Positions 7,281 through 13,617 of a stretch of DNA of 13,617 bases are shown one piece after another; the first letter of the stretch is position 1; the number at the start of each line of letters is the position of its first letter. The stretch comes from Actinomycetota bacterium (lineage in GTDB: Bacteria > Actinomycetota > Actinomycetes > S36-B12 > UBA10799). The stretch is from the NCBI GenBank assembly GCA_030837395.1, contig JAUPKO010000784.1, forward strand, positions 1-13,617, in the 5' to 3' direction. A program made the position numbers and the translations under genes. The notes beneath the pieces are model-generated. The model saw only the letters and a program-made list of their open reading frames with translations. It had not been told where the DNA came from and searched no databases.

Positions 7281-7309
7281 TTGGTTCGTGCGCACATGAG
7301 GTCTACCGT
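7281..7309 (+). promoter_or_regulatory. Predicted promoter of the protease gene
   Basis: TTGGTT (7281-7286) and TACCGT (7304-7309) are separated by exactly 17 bases, matching the TTGACA / TANNNT pattern of actinobacterial housekeeping promoters. The transcript would begin near 7316, about 35 bases before the ATG. The TACCGT hexamer also occurs before the minus-strand glycosyltransferase. Confidence 0.5.
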
Positions 7310-7351
7310 GAAGAAGTCAAGGGTGCGGTAGCGGGCGATGGGCGGTGGGGT

Positions 7352-9028
7352 ATGTCATTCCGGGATTGTGGAGCGGCTGGTTCGGCAAGCAGGCTCAGGC
7401 GAGTGGTGACGGGGGGTGTGGCGCTGCTATTGATCACCGGGGCTGGGGCGGGGTCCGCCTGGGCCGAACCGGTGCCGGGTCCGGTGTCCAAGAGCGGGGA
7501 TCAGTCTGTCGCGGGGGCCGAGAAGTCACCTACGGTGAACACGATGGCAGCGGCGAGCGTGGATTCGCTGATCGTGGAGTATCCCCCGGGAACCCCGGCC
7601 AAGAATGCCGCCGGCACCGTCACCGGCGCCGAGGTGTTGACCGGTTTCAGTGTGCAGCCGGGCGAGAGCATCGGCTTCGGATTCACCACCGTGAAGTTGG
7701 GCAAGCCCGTCACCGTGGCCGAGGCCGAAGTTCTTTCGCGCAAGTTGAAGGCGTCGGGTAAAGTCGCGCATGCGCAGCCCAACTATCCGGTGAAAGTGTC
7801 GTCGACCGACGTTCCGGTGACCGACACCAAGGCTGTTCCAGTGACGGGCTTTGGGGCTGTTCCAGTGACCGGACCGGGGGCTGCGTCGGTGTCGCCGTTC
7901 GCCGTTCAGGGTTCGGCGCCGTGGGGGCTTGACCGGATCGATCAGCGCAGCGGTCGCGACCTCAAATACCGGTATGACACGGAGGGCCGCGGAGTCACGG
8001 CTTACATTCTGGATTCGGGCTTGCGTTCGACGCATCAACAGTTCACGGGTCGGGTGGGGCCGGGTGCCTACGCGGTCTACGATGGCCGCGGCACCGGCGA
8101 CTGCGAGGGGCACGGCACACACGTGGCGGGCATCGTCGGGGGTAGCACGAGCGGAGTGGCGAAGAAGGTGACGCTGGTGCCGGTTCGGGTGACGGACTGC
8201 TCCGGGTCGGGTTATACCTCTGACGTCATCGCCGGCCTCAACTGGATCGTCTCCCGGCACAGTTACAGCAGCCCGGCGGTGCTCAACATCAGCCTGGGCG
8301 GTCCGGTGAGCTATGCGCTTGACAGTGCCACCTCACGGGCCGTGTCCGACAACATCACGGTGGTGGTCGCGTCCGGCAATGACGCTCGCAACGCCTGCTA
8401 CTACAGCCCCGCGCGGGCTGCCGGAACCATCACGGTGAATGCGGCCCAGTACCCAGATGACGACGCATCGTGGTCCAACTATGGCGGCTGCACCGATATC
8501 TACGCTCCTGGCGTTGGTATCGTCTCTGCCGGCCACCTCTCGAACACCGCGCTGGCGACGAAAAGCGGAACCTCCATGGCCGCCCCGCATGTCGCTGGGG
8601 CCGCGGCGCGCATCCTGGGTGCCAACCCCAGCCTGACACCGGCGCAGGTGCGCTCGCGCCTCTACTCGACGGCAACCTACGTAAACTTCGTTCCGGGGAT
8701 TTCGTCCGACGCCAAGCGCTACCTGCACATGGCGCCGCCGGCGACGGTGCCGGGTGCGCCGACGGCGTTGGTGGCGACGCCGTTGGATCGGGGGGCGCGG
8801 GTGGCGTTCAGGACGCCGGCGTCCAATGGCGGTGCGGCGATCACGACCTACCAGTACTCGATCGATGACGGTCGGACGTGGAAGGCGCGTACGCCGATCT
8901 CGGCCGCATCGCCGTTGGTGATCACCGGGTTGGTCAACGGGAAGGCCTATCGGGTGCGGTTGCGGGCGGTCAACTCGGTGTGGGCCGGTCCGGCGTCAGC
9001 GGCGGTGGTGGTGACGCCGAGGCGCTGA
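7352..9028 (+). CDS. Secreted S8 (subtilisin/proteinase K-type) serine protease with fibronectin-III domain
   Basis: This is an exported endopeptidase, probably acting outside the cell. The 558-residue precursor has a signal peptide (basic RLRR, hydrophobic VALLLITGAGAG, likely cleavage after AWA at residue 38). An I9-like propeptide follows (about 71-150, ending VAHAQPNYPVKV), then a short tandem repeat (154-177) and the catalytic domain (about 188-460). The triad is D221 (ILDSG), H254 (GHGTHVAG) and S408 (GTSMAAPH), with oxyanion N343. Cysteines 251/283 and 349/380 have the spacing of the two disulfides of aqualysin-type proteases. A fibronectin-III domain (about 465-558) ends the protein and may bind polymer or surface. 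The ATG at 7352 has only a G-rich stretch (GGCGGTGGGG) before it. It has its own promoter, separate from the glycan operon. Substrate unknown. Confidence 0.93.
   Translation: MSFRDCGAAGSASRLRRVVTGGVALLLITGAGAGSAWAEPVPGPVSKSGDQSVAGAEKSPTVNTMAAASVDSLIVEYPPGTPAKNAAGTVTGAEVLTGFSVQPGESIGFGFTTVKLGKPVTVAEAEVLSRKLKASGKVAHAQPNYPVKVSSTDVPVTDTKAVPVTGFGAVPVTGPGAASVSPFAVQGSAPWGLDRIDQRSGRDLKYRYDTEGRGVTAYILDSGLRSTHQQFTGRVGPGAYAVYDGRGTGDCEGHGTHVAGIVGGSTSGVAKKVTLVPVRVTDCSGSGYTSDVIAGLNWIVSRHSYSSPAVLNISLGGPVSYALDSATSRAVSDNITVVVASGNDARNACYYSPARAAGTITVNAAQYPDDDASWSNYGGCTDIYAPGVGIVSAGHLSNTALATKSGTSMAAPHVAGAAARILGANPSLTPAQVRSRLYSTATYVNFVPGISSDAKRYLHMAPPATVPGAPTALVATPLDRGARVAFRTPASNGGAAITTYQYSIDDGRTWKARTPISAASPLVITGLVNGKAYRVRLRAVNSVWAGPASAAVVVTPRR
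7811..7882 (+). repeat. Three tandem 24-bp units inside the protease gene
   Basis: Units begin at 7811, 7835 and 7859 and encode VPVTDTKA, VPVTGFGA and VPVTGPGA (residues 154-177). They lie between the propeptide and the catalytic domain. Confidence 0.85.
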
Positions 9029-9035
9029 GCCTCGG
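9017..9035 (+). terminator. Hairpin overlapping the protease stop codon
   Basis: CCGAGGC pairs perfectly with GCCTCGG across a 5-base loop that includes the TGA stop. There is no T-run after it. It is a likely terminator element, together with the larger hairpin at 9073-9106. Confidence 0.5.
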
Positions 9036-9072
9036 TCGTCGGGCGGCGCGATGCTCCGGGGTCCGGGTCGCC

Positions 9073-9106
9073 GCGCCGGTGCTCCGGTACTCCTGAGCCC
9101 CGGCGC
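9073..9106. terminator. Bidirectional terminator hairpin between convergent genes
   Basis: GCGCCGG (9073-9079) pairs with CCGGCGC (9100-9106). After one mismatch, GCTC (9081-9084) pairs with GAGC (9095-9098), leaving a 10-base loop. It lies just beyond the minus-strand stop at 9108-9110 and 44 bases after the protease stop, so it can serve both genes. No T-run is present on either side. Confidence 0.55.
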
Positions 9107-9107
9107 C

Positions 9108-10409
9108 CTACCGGCACGTGCGGCGCGTGGGCGTTGCCGGGTCGCTCGGCGTGCGCAGATCGACCTCCGCCACGGCGGCGCTGCGGCCGGGGGTGGGCTC
9201 CGGGTGGCGCCCGTGGGTCCCGTCGGAGATCAGACCCTCCACCAGTTCGGCGAAGAGGTCCTCAACGGCAGAGCGCTCGAACCGGCCGGCCACCCAGTCG
9301 CGGGCGGCCAGCCCCATGCGGCGGGCCAGGTCGGGGTCGGCCAGCAGGGTAGTGGTGGCATCGATGAATCCCGCGATGTCGCCGGTGGGCAGCAGGTAGC
9401 CGGTCTCGTGATCGGCGACGGCATCGCGCTGGCCCGCGACATCCCAGCCGACGGTGGGAACCCCGACGGCCGAGGCCTCCAGCACCACTTCGGGCAGCCA
9501 ATCGTGAGCGGTGGGTTCGAGCAGGACGGTGGCGTGGCGCAGGAGGTCGGCGAGGTCGTCGACGTAGCCCACGCACGTGACTCCTGGCCGGGCGGCGAGA
9601 AACTCCAATGCAGCCCCGGGTGGGTCAAGCGGGTCTGACTCGCCGGCGATCACCAGGCGGGCCTCGGGCACGGCGACCTGCACCTGGGGCCAGATTTCGG
9701 TGAGGAAACCGAGGCCCTTGTCGCCGCCGAGGCGGCCCGCACACAGGGCGACGGGTACCGCAGCGGTGGCGGGAGAACCGCCCGGGGTGGCGGCAGAATC
9801 GCCCGGGGTGGCGGCAGAACCCGGCGGGGCGGCATCCAGGCGGCGGATCACCGCGTCGAATGGCGCATCGGGGGCGGCGTCCGCCGGAAAGAACACGTCG
9901 AGGTCGACTCCCGCGACGGCACCGAAGCCCAGGACGAGGGGGCGGCGGCGTGCCCCGGCGGCCACAACCGCGTCGGCGAGGGACGACGATCCGGCGACGG
10001 TCACGGTGGCGAGGCGGTCGGCAGCGAGTTGCACCCGACGGCGCACGCGGCCGGTGCGGCTGTGGTGGCGCAGGTCCCAGACCCACCACACTCGGTGGGG
10101 AACGCCGACGATTCGCGCGGCCGTGAGCGCCAGGACGGACGCCTTGGGGTTGGCGGCGACGAGCACGTCGGGCCGCAGGCGGCGCAGCAGGGCGGTCCAC
10201 TTGGCCAGGGAGCGGGTGTCTGCGAGCGGGGAGGCACCGCGGCTCATGGGCAGCACGTGCACGTCGGCGCGCGGGAACAGCGCCCGGTCTACCGGTTCGC
10301 CCACCACCACGTCGACATGCCAACCGAGTTCGGCGAGGTTGTCGACGTGGCCCACGATCACGGCGAGGGACGGCGCCGCGGTGACGGCAAAGGTGATGCG
10401 GCCTGGCAT
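9108..10409 (-). CDS. Glycosyltransferase family 4-like protein
   Basis: This is a probable GT-B transferase; donor and acceptor are unknown. From the ATG at 10409 it is 433 residues. Seen: an N-terminal Rossmann half with GHVDNLAELGWHVDVV (about 20-35) and LRPDVLVAANPKAS (78-91). The C-terminal half begins at PVALCAGRLGGDKGLGFL (about 219-236) and carries RLVIAGES and WLPEVVLEASAVGVPTV (304-320). In the EX7E position the first acid is Asp (D303) instead of Glu, with E311 as the second. Between the halves is a short Ala/Pro/Gly repeat (about 197-213). The tail is Pro/Thr/Arg-rich. An in-frame GTG at 10439 would add 10 residues, but the TACCGT hexamer 7 bases before the ATG at 10409 favours a leaderless start there. 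It is not coupled to the plus-strand glycan operon and is convergent with the protease. Confidence 0.85.
   Translation of the reverse strand: MPGRITFAVTAAPSLAVIVGHVDNLAELGWHVDVVVGEPVDRALFPRADVHVLPMSRGASPLADTRSLAKWTALLRRLRPDVLVAANPKASVLALTAARIVGVPHRVWWVWDLRHHSRTGRVRRRVQLAADRLATVTVAGSSSLADAVVAAGARRRPLVLGFGAVAGVDLDVFFPADAAPDAPFDAVIRRLDAAPPGSAATPGDSAATPGGSPATAAVPVALCAGRLGGDKGLGFLTEIWPQVQVAVPEARLVIAGESDPLDPPGAALEFLAARPGVTCVGYVDDLADLLRHATVLLEPTAHDWLPEVVLEASAVGVPTVGWDVAGQRDAVADHETGYLLPTGDIAGFIDATTTLLADPDLARRMGLAARDWVAGRFERSAVEDLFAELVEGLISDGTHGRHPEPTPGRSAAVAEVDLRTPSDPATPTRRTCR
9779..9820 (-). repeat. Two tandem 21-bp units in the glycosyltransferase linker
   Basis: Two 21-base copies differ by one base (9779-9799 and 9800-9820), with a partial third copy at about 9766-9778. 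They encode SAATPG-type repeats between the two Rossmann domains, just before the first strand of the C-terminal one. Confidence 0.8.
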
Positions 10410-10416
10410 GGTTGCC

Positions 10417-10422
10417 ACGGTA
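10417..10422 (-). promoter_or_regulatory. Candidate -10 box for a leaderless start of the minus-strand glycosyltransferase
   Basis: On the minus strand TACCGT is followed by 7 bases and then the ATG at 10409. This fits TANNNT-driven leaderless transcription. No convincing -35 box or Shine-Dalgarno site is seen. Confidence 0.4.
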
Positions 10423-10438
10423 AGGCGATGATGATTCA

Positions 10439-10454
10439 CGTGGCGAGTGCCACG
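10439..10454. repeat. Small inverted repeat between the two minus-strand genes
   Basis: CGTGGC-gagt-GCCACG, a 6-bp stem with a 4-base loop, covers the first base of the alternative GTG start at 10439. It lies about 17-32 bases upstream of the predicted -10 box, so it overlaps the -35 region of the proposed promoter. Confidence 0.4.
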
Positions 10455-10489
10455 CGGTCAGGGTTCGGTCAAGGGGGTACCGGGCACAG

Positions 10490-10512
10490 GCCCCGGGGAG
10501 GCGTGCCGGGGC
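10490..10512 (-). terminator. GC-rich hairpin after the SEC-C gene
   Basis: On the plus strand GCCCCGG (10490-10496) pairs with CCGGGGC (10506-10512), and the outer ACCGG/CCGGT pairs can extend the stem with a bulge into the stop codon at 10520. It lies directly after the minus-strand TGA. No T-run follows. Confidence 0.5.
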
Positions 10513-10519
10513 ATGCCGG

Positions 10520-13483
10520 TCAAAGCCCCAGGGCGGCGCGCAGGCGATCGCCGTCCATCTGGTGGGGCGAACCCGTGGCGGGGAAGGTGTCCAGCAAGCG
10601 GATGAGGTCGTCGCGCCGGGTCGGGTCGGCGGCGGCCTGGCGGGGGGTGAGACCGGAGAGCGCCGGGATCGACTCGTCCAGCCAACGCTTCTCGTAGCCC
10701 GCGATCATCGTCGCGACCGCCGCGGCGACCTCGGGGTGCGCCAGGGCATCCTCGGGGCTCATGCTCAGGCCCGGTGCCGGGCGGTCGATGTCCTCGCTGG
10801 TGAAACCTCCCGCGTCGTCGCCAAAGGGGTCATCATCCAGCAGGTCCACGTCATCGGCGAACTCGTCATCCCCTTCGAGCTCACCAGCGCGGACGGCTCG
10901 CATCATCTCGGCTGCGTCCAACCGCTCGACCGTGGTCTCGACCAGGTCGGCCCCGGCGCTGTCGAGCAGTGCCAGGACCCGCTCGAGGCGCTGTTCGGTC
11001 GACGTTCTGATGACCAGTTCCTCACCTGTCAGGGTCAGTGACGCGAGCACCCGGTGCTGATCGGCGTCGATCACCTCGGACCACATCCACTCGTCGGCCT
11101 CATAACCGTTCACGCCTCCGGCAGCACTGCCCGCCCCGTCGCGGGCCCCGTCGCCAGCATCGGCGTCAGCGACCTCCGCCGGTTCTGCCTCCGACTCGAA
11201 CAACTCGTCCAGCACCGCCCGTAGATCGTTTGGGTTGCCCACTGCGTAGCGGGCTTCGCACATCACCATGGGGTCGCCCTCCGGTGACAGGATGGCCGTC
11301 GGGGCGAATCGCGCCGCCAGTCGCACCGTCAGATCCCGGGCGGTCGGCGACGAATCGAGAAGCTCCATCAGGGCCTCGCGCTGGTTGAGCGCCACCGGCT
11401 CGATGCCGCCGAAGAGTTGGTACTGCCCCGCGACGTCGGCCACCCGGGTGCAGAGGAACCAGCCGACCTGCACCTGTTGCGACCCACTGCGCTCGACCAC
11501 CTCGTAGCGGTCCCCGGTGCGCAGGTCGCGCAGGGTCATGCCGGCACCGGGCACGACGGCCTCGACGTCGAACACCGAGCGGTTGGCTTCCAGGTGCCAC
11601 TGCTCGAGGACCATGACCTCATCGTCGGGCAGGATCGCAGCGTACGTCTCGGCGAAGTCGGCCATGAGGTGGTCCTCGATCAGCAGCAGATCGACGATGA
11701 TGGGCACCAGTCCCTGCTCGGGCACGGGTCCGCCGGCAGCCGCGACGGCGAAGTTGAGCAGCGTCGTCACCTCCCCCGGTGCTGCGTCGAAGACGTAGGC
11801 GGTGGCCCGGTCGTAGAGGCCGGGTGCGCGATGGCTCAGTGGGGCCCCGGCCCCCGCGCGGCCATGGCACACCTTGAACTTGCGTCCGGACCCGCACCAG
11901 CAGGGCTCGTTGCGCCCGAGTTTGCGGGTTGGCTCGGCGGGCAGAGTGTGGCGGGTGGCGCGGGTGAGGTCCTCGTAGAGGGGGTGGGCGTCGGCGGCAC
12001 CGGATTGGTCCAGTAGCGAGCGGGCGACGGTGTAGTCGCCGCGGTAGAACTCCAGTTGCGCCAAGCGCTGCAGGGCGAACGGTGACTCGTGAAGCTCGGC
12101 GGCCTTGCGGTAGTCGGCGATGGCGCCAACCGGGTCCCCTGCGAGTTCGGAAAGTCGGCCGCGCAGGAAGTGCAGCCCGCCGCGGACGGCGCGCGGAGCC
12201 CCGGTCGACGGGAGCGCGGCGAAGACCTCGACGGCGTCGGGGAGGGCGCGCTTGACCAGGGCCTCCTCGGCCACGGCGAAGGCGAACCAGGCATCCGCGC
12301 ACTTGGCCCAACCCCGAGTGACGATGTCGGCGTCAACCACGGCATCGTCGAGCTGGTAGTCCGACAGGGCGTCGACCAGGTCAAGCAACAGCCGCGCTTC
12401 GTGGCGCTTGAGGTCGTACCTGGCGGCTGCTTGCGTCACGTGGTGCTCGCGGATGTTGGCCGAGGCCTCTTCGGTGATCTCGCCGACGAGGTCGCCCTCG
12501 GGGTGGATGTCGGCCGCGTCGAGGAGTTCGGTGAGGGGGGCCGTGGGCGTGTCGAAGATGGCGCGGTCGGCGATCATGCAGCGGAAGAGGAACTCAGCGA
12601 GGGATTCGAGCAGGGTGGTTTCGGCCTGGACTCGACGCAGGTGGTCGGCGACGACGGCGGCGCTGTCGGGGGTGGCGCTGTCGGGGCTGCCGGCGTCGGC
12701 GGGGGTCTGGGAGCCGGGTGCGGCGGCGGTCGGGGTCCCGGGAAGGTCGTAGAGGTGGATGGTTCCGTCTCTCAGCCGCAGTGTCACGAGGTCACCCTCG
12801 CGCACGCCGAGCTCCGCCAGTGCGCCCTCCGGCAGGATCAGCATGGCCCCGGAGTCGTCGAGGGTCCCCAGCCCGATGAGTTCGGCTCGGACGGGATCGG
12901 CATCGCCGACGGCGAGGTGGACGTGCTTGATGGCAGTACCCAGGTGGGCGTCGGTTTCGTCTTCGGTGGAGTCGTCCGGTGCCGAAGAGGCAGCCGACTC
13001 CGTGCCGGGCCCGCCGGTGGGATCCGGGGTACCGGTGAGCTCGGGCGTTCCGGTGGGATTCGCGGTGCCGGTGAGCTCGGGCGTTCGGGTGGGCTCCGGG
13101 GTGCCGGTGAGTGTGGGCGTTCCGGTGGGCTCCGGCAGTCCGTAGGTGAGGGCGGGCAGCCAGGGGGCACAGTCGGGGAACAGTGGGATGACCTCGCCAG
13201 ACAGGTCATCGGCAGTGATGCGGTGGGTGAAGACCTTCGCGGCCGCCAATGCCGCCGGGTGCACGATCCAGTCATCGACCAGGAACAACTCCTCGCAGCC
13301 GGCACCGAAGTCCAGGGCGTTGTCCAGGGCGTCCTGGACAGCGTCCGCCTCGTCACCGAAGTTAAGGCCCGAGTCCAGCAGGGCGGCTGTGGCCTCCTCA
13401 TAGGACAGGACGGGCTCCCATCGCATCAGTGGCAGGAGGGCCTCGATGATCGAATCCGGGGTGGCGAGTCGGCGAATCGGCAT
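10520..13483 (-). CDS. Large SEC-C zinc-motif protein of unknown function
   Basis: I do not recognise a defined function. The 987-residue protein holds one SEC-C motif, LGRNEPCWCGSGRKFKVCHG (522-541). Its C528, C530, C539 and H540 fit the CxC-X8-CH zinc site known from the SecA C-terminus and many stand-alone proteins. Residues 1-115 form an acidic helical domain. A Pro/Thr repeat (116-161) is followed by a compact beta-rich block (about 184-246), a Pro/Ala/Ser linker (248-276), a mostly helical region with TPR-like helices (about 431-495), the SEC-C motif, a mixed alpha/beta region and a very acidic stretch (about 868-900). No signal peptide or membrane segment is seen, so it is likely cytoplasmic. 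The ATG has no ribosome site, but TACCCT stands 6 bases before it, suggesting a leaderless mRNA. It lies upstream of, and 80-110 bases from, the minus-strand glycosyltransferase; the hairpin between them argues against one operon. Confidence 0.85.
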   Translation of the reverse strand: MPIRRLATPDSIIEALLPLMRWEPVLSYEEATAALLDSGLNFGDEADAVQDALDNALDFGAGCEELFLVDDWIVHPAALAAAKVFTHRITADDLSGEVIPLFPDCAPWLPALTYGLPEPTGTPTLTGTPEPTRTPELTGTANPTGTPELTGTPDPTGGPGTESAASSAPDDSTEDETDAHLGTAIKHVHLAVGDADPVRAELIGLGTLDDSGAMLILPEGALAELGVREGDLVTLRLRDGTIHLYDLPGTPTAAAPGSQTPADAGSPDSATPDSAAVVADHLRRVQAETTLLESLAEFLFRCMIADRAIFDTPTAPLTELLDAADIHPEGDLVGEITEEASANIREHHVTQAAARYDLKRHEARLLLDLVDALSDYQLDDAVVDADIVTRGWAKCADAWFAFAVAEEALVKRALPDAVEVFAALPSTGAPRAVRGGLHFLRGRLSELAGDPVGAIADYRKAAELHESPFALQRLAQLEFYRGDYTVARSLLDQSGAADAHPLYEDLTRATRHTLPAEPTRKLGRNEPCWCGSGRKFKVCHGRAGAGAPLSHRAPGLYDRATAYVFDAAPGEVTTLLNFAVAAAGGPVPEQGLVPIIVDLLLIEDHLMADFAETYAAILPDDEVMVLEQWHLEANRSVFDVEAVVPGAGMTLRDLRTGDRYEVVERSGSQQVQVGWFLCTRVADVAGQYQLFGGIEPVALNQREALMELLDSSPTARDLTVRLAARFAPTAILSPEGDPMVMCEARYAVGNPNDLRAVLDELFESEAEPAEVADADAGDGARDGAGSAAGGVNGYEADEWMWSEVIDADQHRVLASLTLTGEELVIRTSTEQRLERVLALLDSAGADLVETTVERLDAAEMMRAVRAGELEGDDEFADDVDLLDDDPFGDDAGGFTSEDIDRPAPGLSMSPEDALAHPEVAAAVATMIAGYEKRWLDESIPALSGLTPRQAAADPTRRDDLIRLLDTFPATGSPHQMDGDRLRAALGL
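13013..13139 (-). repeat. 36-bp in-frame tandem repeat in the SEC-C gene
   Basis: Full units begin at 13032, 13068 and 13104 (plus-strand numbering) and a half unit precedes them from about 13013. Each encodes 12 residues of the type PEPTGTPELTGT. The array is in frame, so copy-number change would only lengthen or shorten a linker. Confidence 0.85.
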
Positions 13484-13489
13484 GGACCA

Positions 13490-13495
13490 AGGGTA
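13490..13495 (-). promoter_or_regulatory. Candidate -10 box for leaderless SEC-C transcript
   Basis: TACCCT on the minus strand is followed by exactly 6 bases (TGGTCC) and then ATG at 13483. The best -35 candidate with 17-base spacing is GTCGGC (13518-13513), which is weak. Confidence 0.45.
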
Positions 13496-13500
13496 GGCGC

Positions 13501-13617
13501 TGGGCGGTGTTCGCCGACGGGCCAGGCCGACGGTGCCGCCAGGGGTGGGCGGGACCAGGCCGACGGTGCGAACGACACGGGTGGGCGGGGCCAGGGCCTT
13601 TGCCGGCGAGGGGTGGG
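13501..13617. repeat. Degenerate G-rich direct repeats at the right edge
   Basis: GGGTGGGCGGG occurs at 13543-13553 and 13579-13589, and GGGTGGG again at 13611-13617, cut by the window end. CCAGGCCGACGGTGC occurs at 13522-13536 and 13555-13569. A related TGGGCGG is at 13501. No gene is seen here. The region lies upstream of the SEC-C gene and may hold promoter elements or a repeat array that continues to the right. Confidence 0.6.

Noticed and set aside
7161..7302. The CACATGAGGT direct repeats as attachment sites or insertion-element target duplications
   Set aside because: The 122 bases between them contain no integrase, transposase or terminal inverted repeats; a regulatory or chance origin is more likely.
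9577..10431. Plus-strand open frame of 284 codons opposite the minus-strand glycosyltransferase
   Set aside because: Composition is Ala/Arg/Thr/Ser-rich with no motifs; the minus strand holds a clear GT-B enzyme.
11417..12016. Plus-strand open frame of 199 codons opposite the SEC-C gene
   Set aside because: No recognisable motif or ribosome site; it is the shadow of the long minus-strand gene that includes the SEC-C zinc motif.
13013..13139. CRISPR-like array
   Set aside because: The repeats are head-to-tail without unique spacers, lie inside an open reading frame and encode a Pro/Thr repeat; no cas gene is near.

Overview
The window is GC-rich DNA with dense, overlapping genes and frequent GTG starts. 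SEC-C and fibronectin-III proteins of actinobacterial flavour are present. All of this points to a chromosome segment of a high-GC Gram-positive (Actinomycetota), but nothing in the sequence fixes genus or species. No rRNA, tRNA, CRISPR array, transposase or phage gene is visible, and no gene-free stretch reaches 300 bases (the largest is about 200, positions 7155-7351).

Region 1 (1-7154, plus strand) is a seven-gene surface-glycan operon that continues off the left edge. In order it encodes: a SAM-dependent methyltransferase with a C-terminal coiled coil, a GDP-L-fucose synthase, a WecG/TagA/CpsF-type glycosyltransferase, an RgpF-like (rhamnan synthesis F) protein, two GT4-type glycosyltransferases and a sulfotransferase. 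Every junction overlaps by 1 to 14 bases, three of them as GTGA, so the genes are almost certainly co-transcribed and translationally coupled. The inferred product is a cell-surface polysaccharide or glycolipid built from GDP-fucose and other sugars and decorated with methyl and sulfate groups. The priming transferase, flippase, polymerase, GDP-mannose dehydratase and PAPS-forming enzymes are not in the window.

Region 2 (7155-7351) is an intergenic control region. It has a two-part hairpin that could end the operon, a perfect 7-bp inverted repeat spaced by 6, and a recognisable promoter (TTGGTT-N17-TACCGT) for the next gene.

Region 3 (7352-9028, plus) is a secreted subtilisin-family protease with a signal peptide, propeptide, an octapeptide tandem repeat, a catalytic domain and a fibronectin-III domain. 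It converges on region 4, and hairpins at 9017-9035 and 9073-9106 separate the two.

Region 4 (9108-13483, minus) holds a further GT4-type glycosyltransferase and a 987-residue SEC-C zinc-motif protein of unknown function. Both have a TANNNT -10-like hexamer 6-7 bases before an ATG, as in leaderless actinobacterial transcripts. The right edge (13501-13617) is a GGGTGGGCGGG-type degenerate repeat running off the window.

The most interesting points are the possible sulfated and methylated fucose-containing glycan system, the methyltransferase with an attached coiled coil (chain terminator or ruler hypothesis), and the large uncharacterised SEC-C protein with a 36-bp in-frame minisatellite.
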